NCBI RefSeq assembly: GCF_018130215.1
Contig: NZ_JAFCKQ010000044.1
Location: 1-64,000 of the forward strand
Length of the DNA stretch: 64,000 nucleotides
DNA from: Bradyrhizobium jicamae
GTDB taxonomy: Bacteria; Pseudomonadota; Alphaproteobacteria; Rhizobiales; Xanthobacteraceae
Reading direction: 5' to 3'
Shown here: positions 62,962-64,000 of the stretch, piece after piece
How the letters are laid out: every line of letters begins with the position of its first letter
Numbering within the stretch: position 1 is the stretch's first letter
Notes under the pieces: model-generated
Told to the model about the DNA's origin: nothing
Database searches by the model: none
Seen by the model: only the letters and a program-made list of their open reading frames with translations
Translations under genes and position numbers: made by a program

Positions 62962-64000
<1,039 letters not shown>

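Overview
The window is high-GC alphaproteobacterial chromosome, most likely Bradyrhizobium or a close relative (Rhizobiales, Nitrobacteraceae). The evidence is the GC-rich codon use, an IalB-family protein, a Liv-type amino acid transporter, PiuC/ExbBD/TonB iron uptake, several CoA-based catabolic genes, and intergenic palindromes of the kind scattered through Bradyrhizobium genomes. The genus is inferred from recognised sequence style; no database search was run. Nearly all of the window is ordinary coding DNA. No insertion sequence, prophage, CRISPR array or rRNA was seen. The only RNA gene found is one tRNA-Gln.

Layout. 1-0.4 kb: repetitive, hairpin-rich non-coding DNA. 0.4-6 kb: a small secreted GVGG-repeat protein, gamma-glutamyltranspeptidase, a coiled-coil protein and penicillin-binding protein 1A. 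6.2-10.1 kb: cyoABCD, a quinol oxidase operon. 10.3 kb: tRNA-Gln(CUG). 10.5-12.5 kb: an exported beta-lactamase-fold hydrolase with a PDZ domain. 12.8-17.5 kb: a complete branched-chain amino acid ABC transporter (binding protein, LivH, M, G, F). 17.5-23.5 kb: an IalB-family protein, an RND efflux pump with its adaptor, a divergent MarR regulator and a small cytosolic protein. 23.7-29.9 kb: a metal-uptake locus with a TonB-dependent receptor, PiuC, a His-rich DUF2946 protein, ExbB, ExbD and TonB. It has Irr-like repeats upstream of the receptor and a Zur-like palindrome upstream of the DUF2946/exbBD/tonB part. 30-34 kb: an orphan Liv-type binding protein, a GT39-like membrane glycosyltransferase, a tail-anchored unknown protein and a site-2 protease.

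34.1-46 kb: a sugar or sugar-acid catabolic cluster around a LacI regulator. One arm carries two SDR dehydrogenases and an IlvD/Edd dehydratase. The other carries a CUT1-type sugar ABC transporter, a DenD-like dehydrogenase, a 2-keto-3-deoxygluconate kinase and a KDPG aldolase. Two nearly identical LacI-type operators (37732-37745 and 38859-38872) sit in front of the two divergent arms and tie them into one regulon.

46-54 kb: an acyl-CoA degradation operon-like run: thiolase, acyl-CoA ligase, small protein, CaiB-type CoA transferase, acyl-CoA dehydrogenase, a thiolase-fold protein without the catalytic Cys plus its DUF35 partner, a 33-residue membrane protein, and a carboxymuconolactone decarboxylase-like protein. 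54-64 kb: a glutaminase-STAS-cyclic-nucleotide-binding fusion, a biotin carrier, an IclR regulator and an acyl-CoA carboxyltransferase (no biotin carboxylase nearby), a patatin, acetoacetate decarboxylase, an MFS transporter, and a thiolase cut by the window end. Matching palindromes at 56224-56240 and 56678-56702 suggest that the IclR protein controls both itself and the glutaminase.

The most useful new observations are the regulatory palindromes (LacI, IclR, MarR, Zur-like, Irr-like), the glutaminase fusion, the Cys-less thiolase/DUF35 pair, and several cloverleaf-like or BIME-like repeats. Nothing here is clearly a wholly new defence or mobile system.
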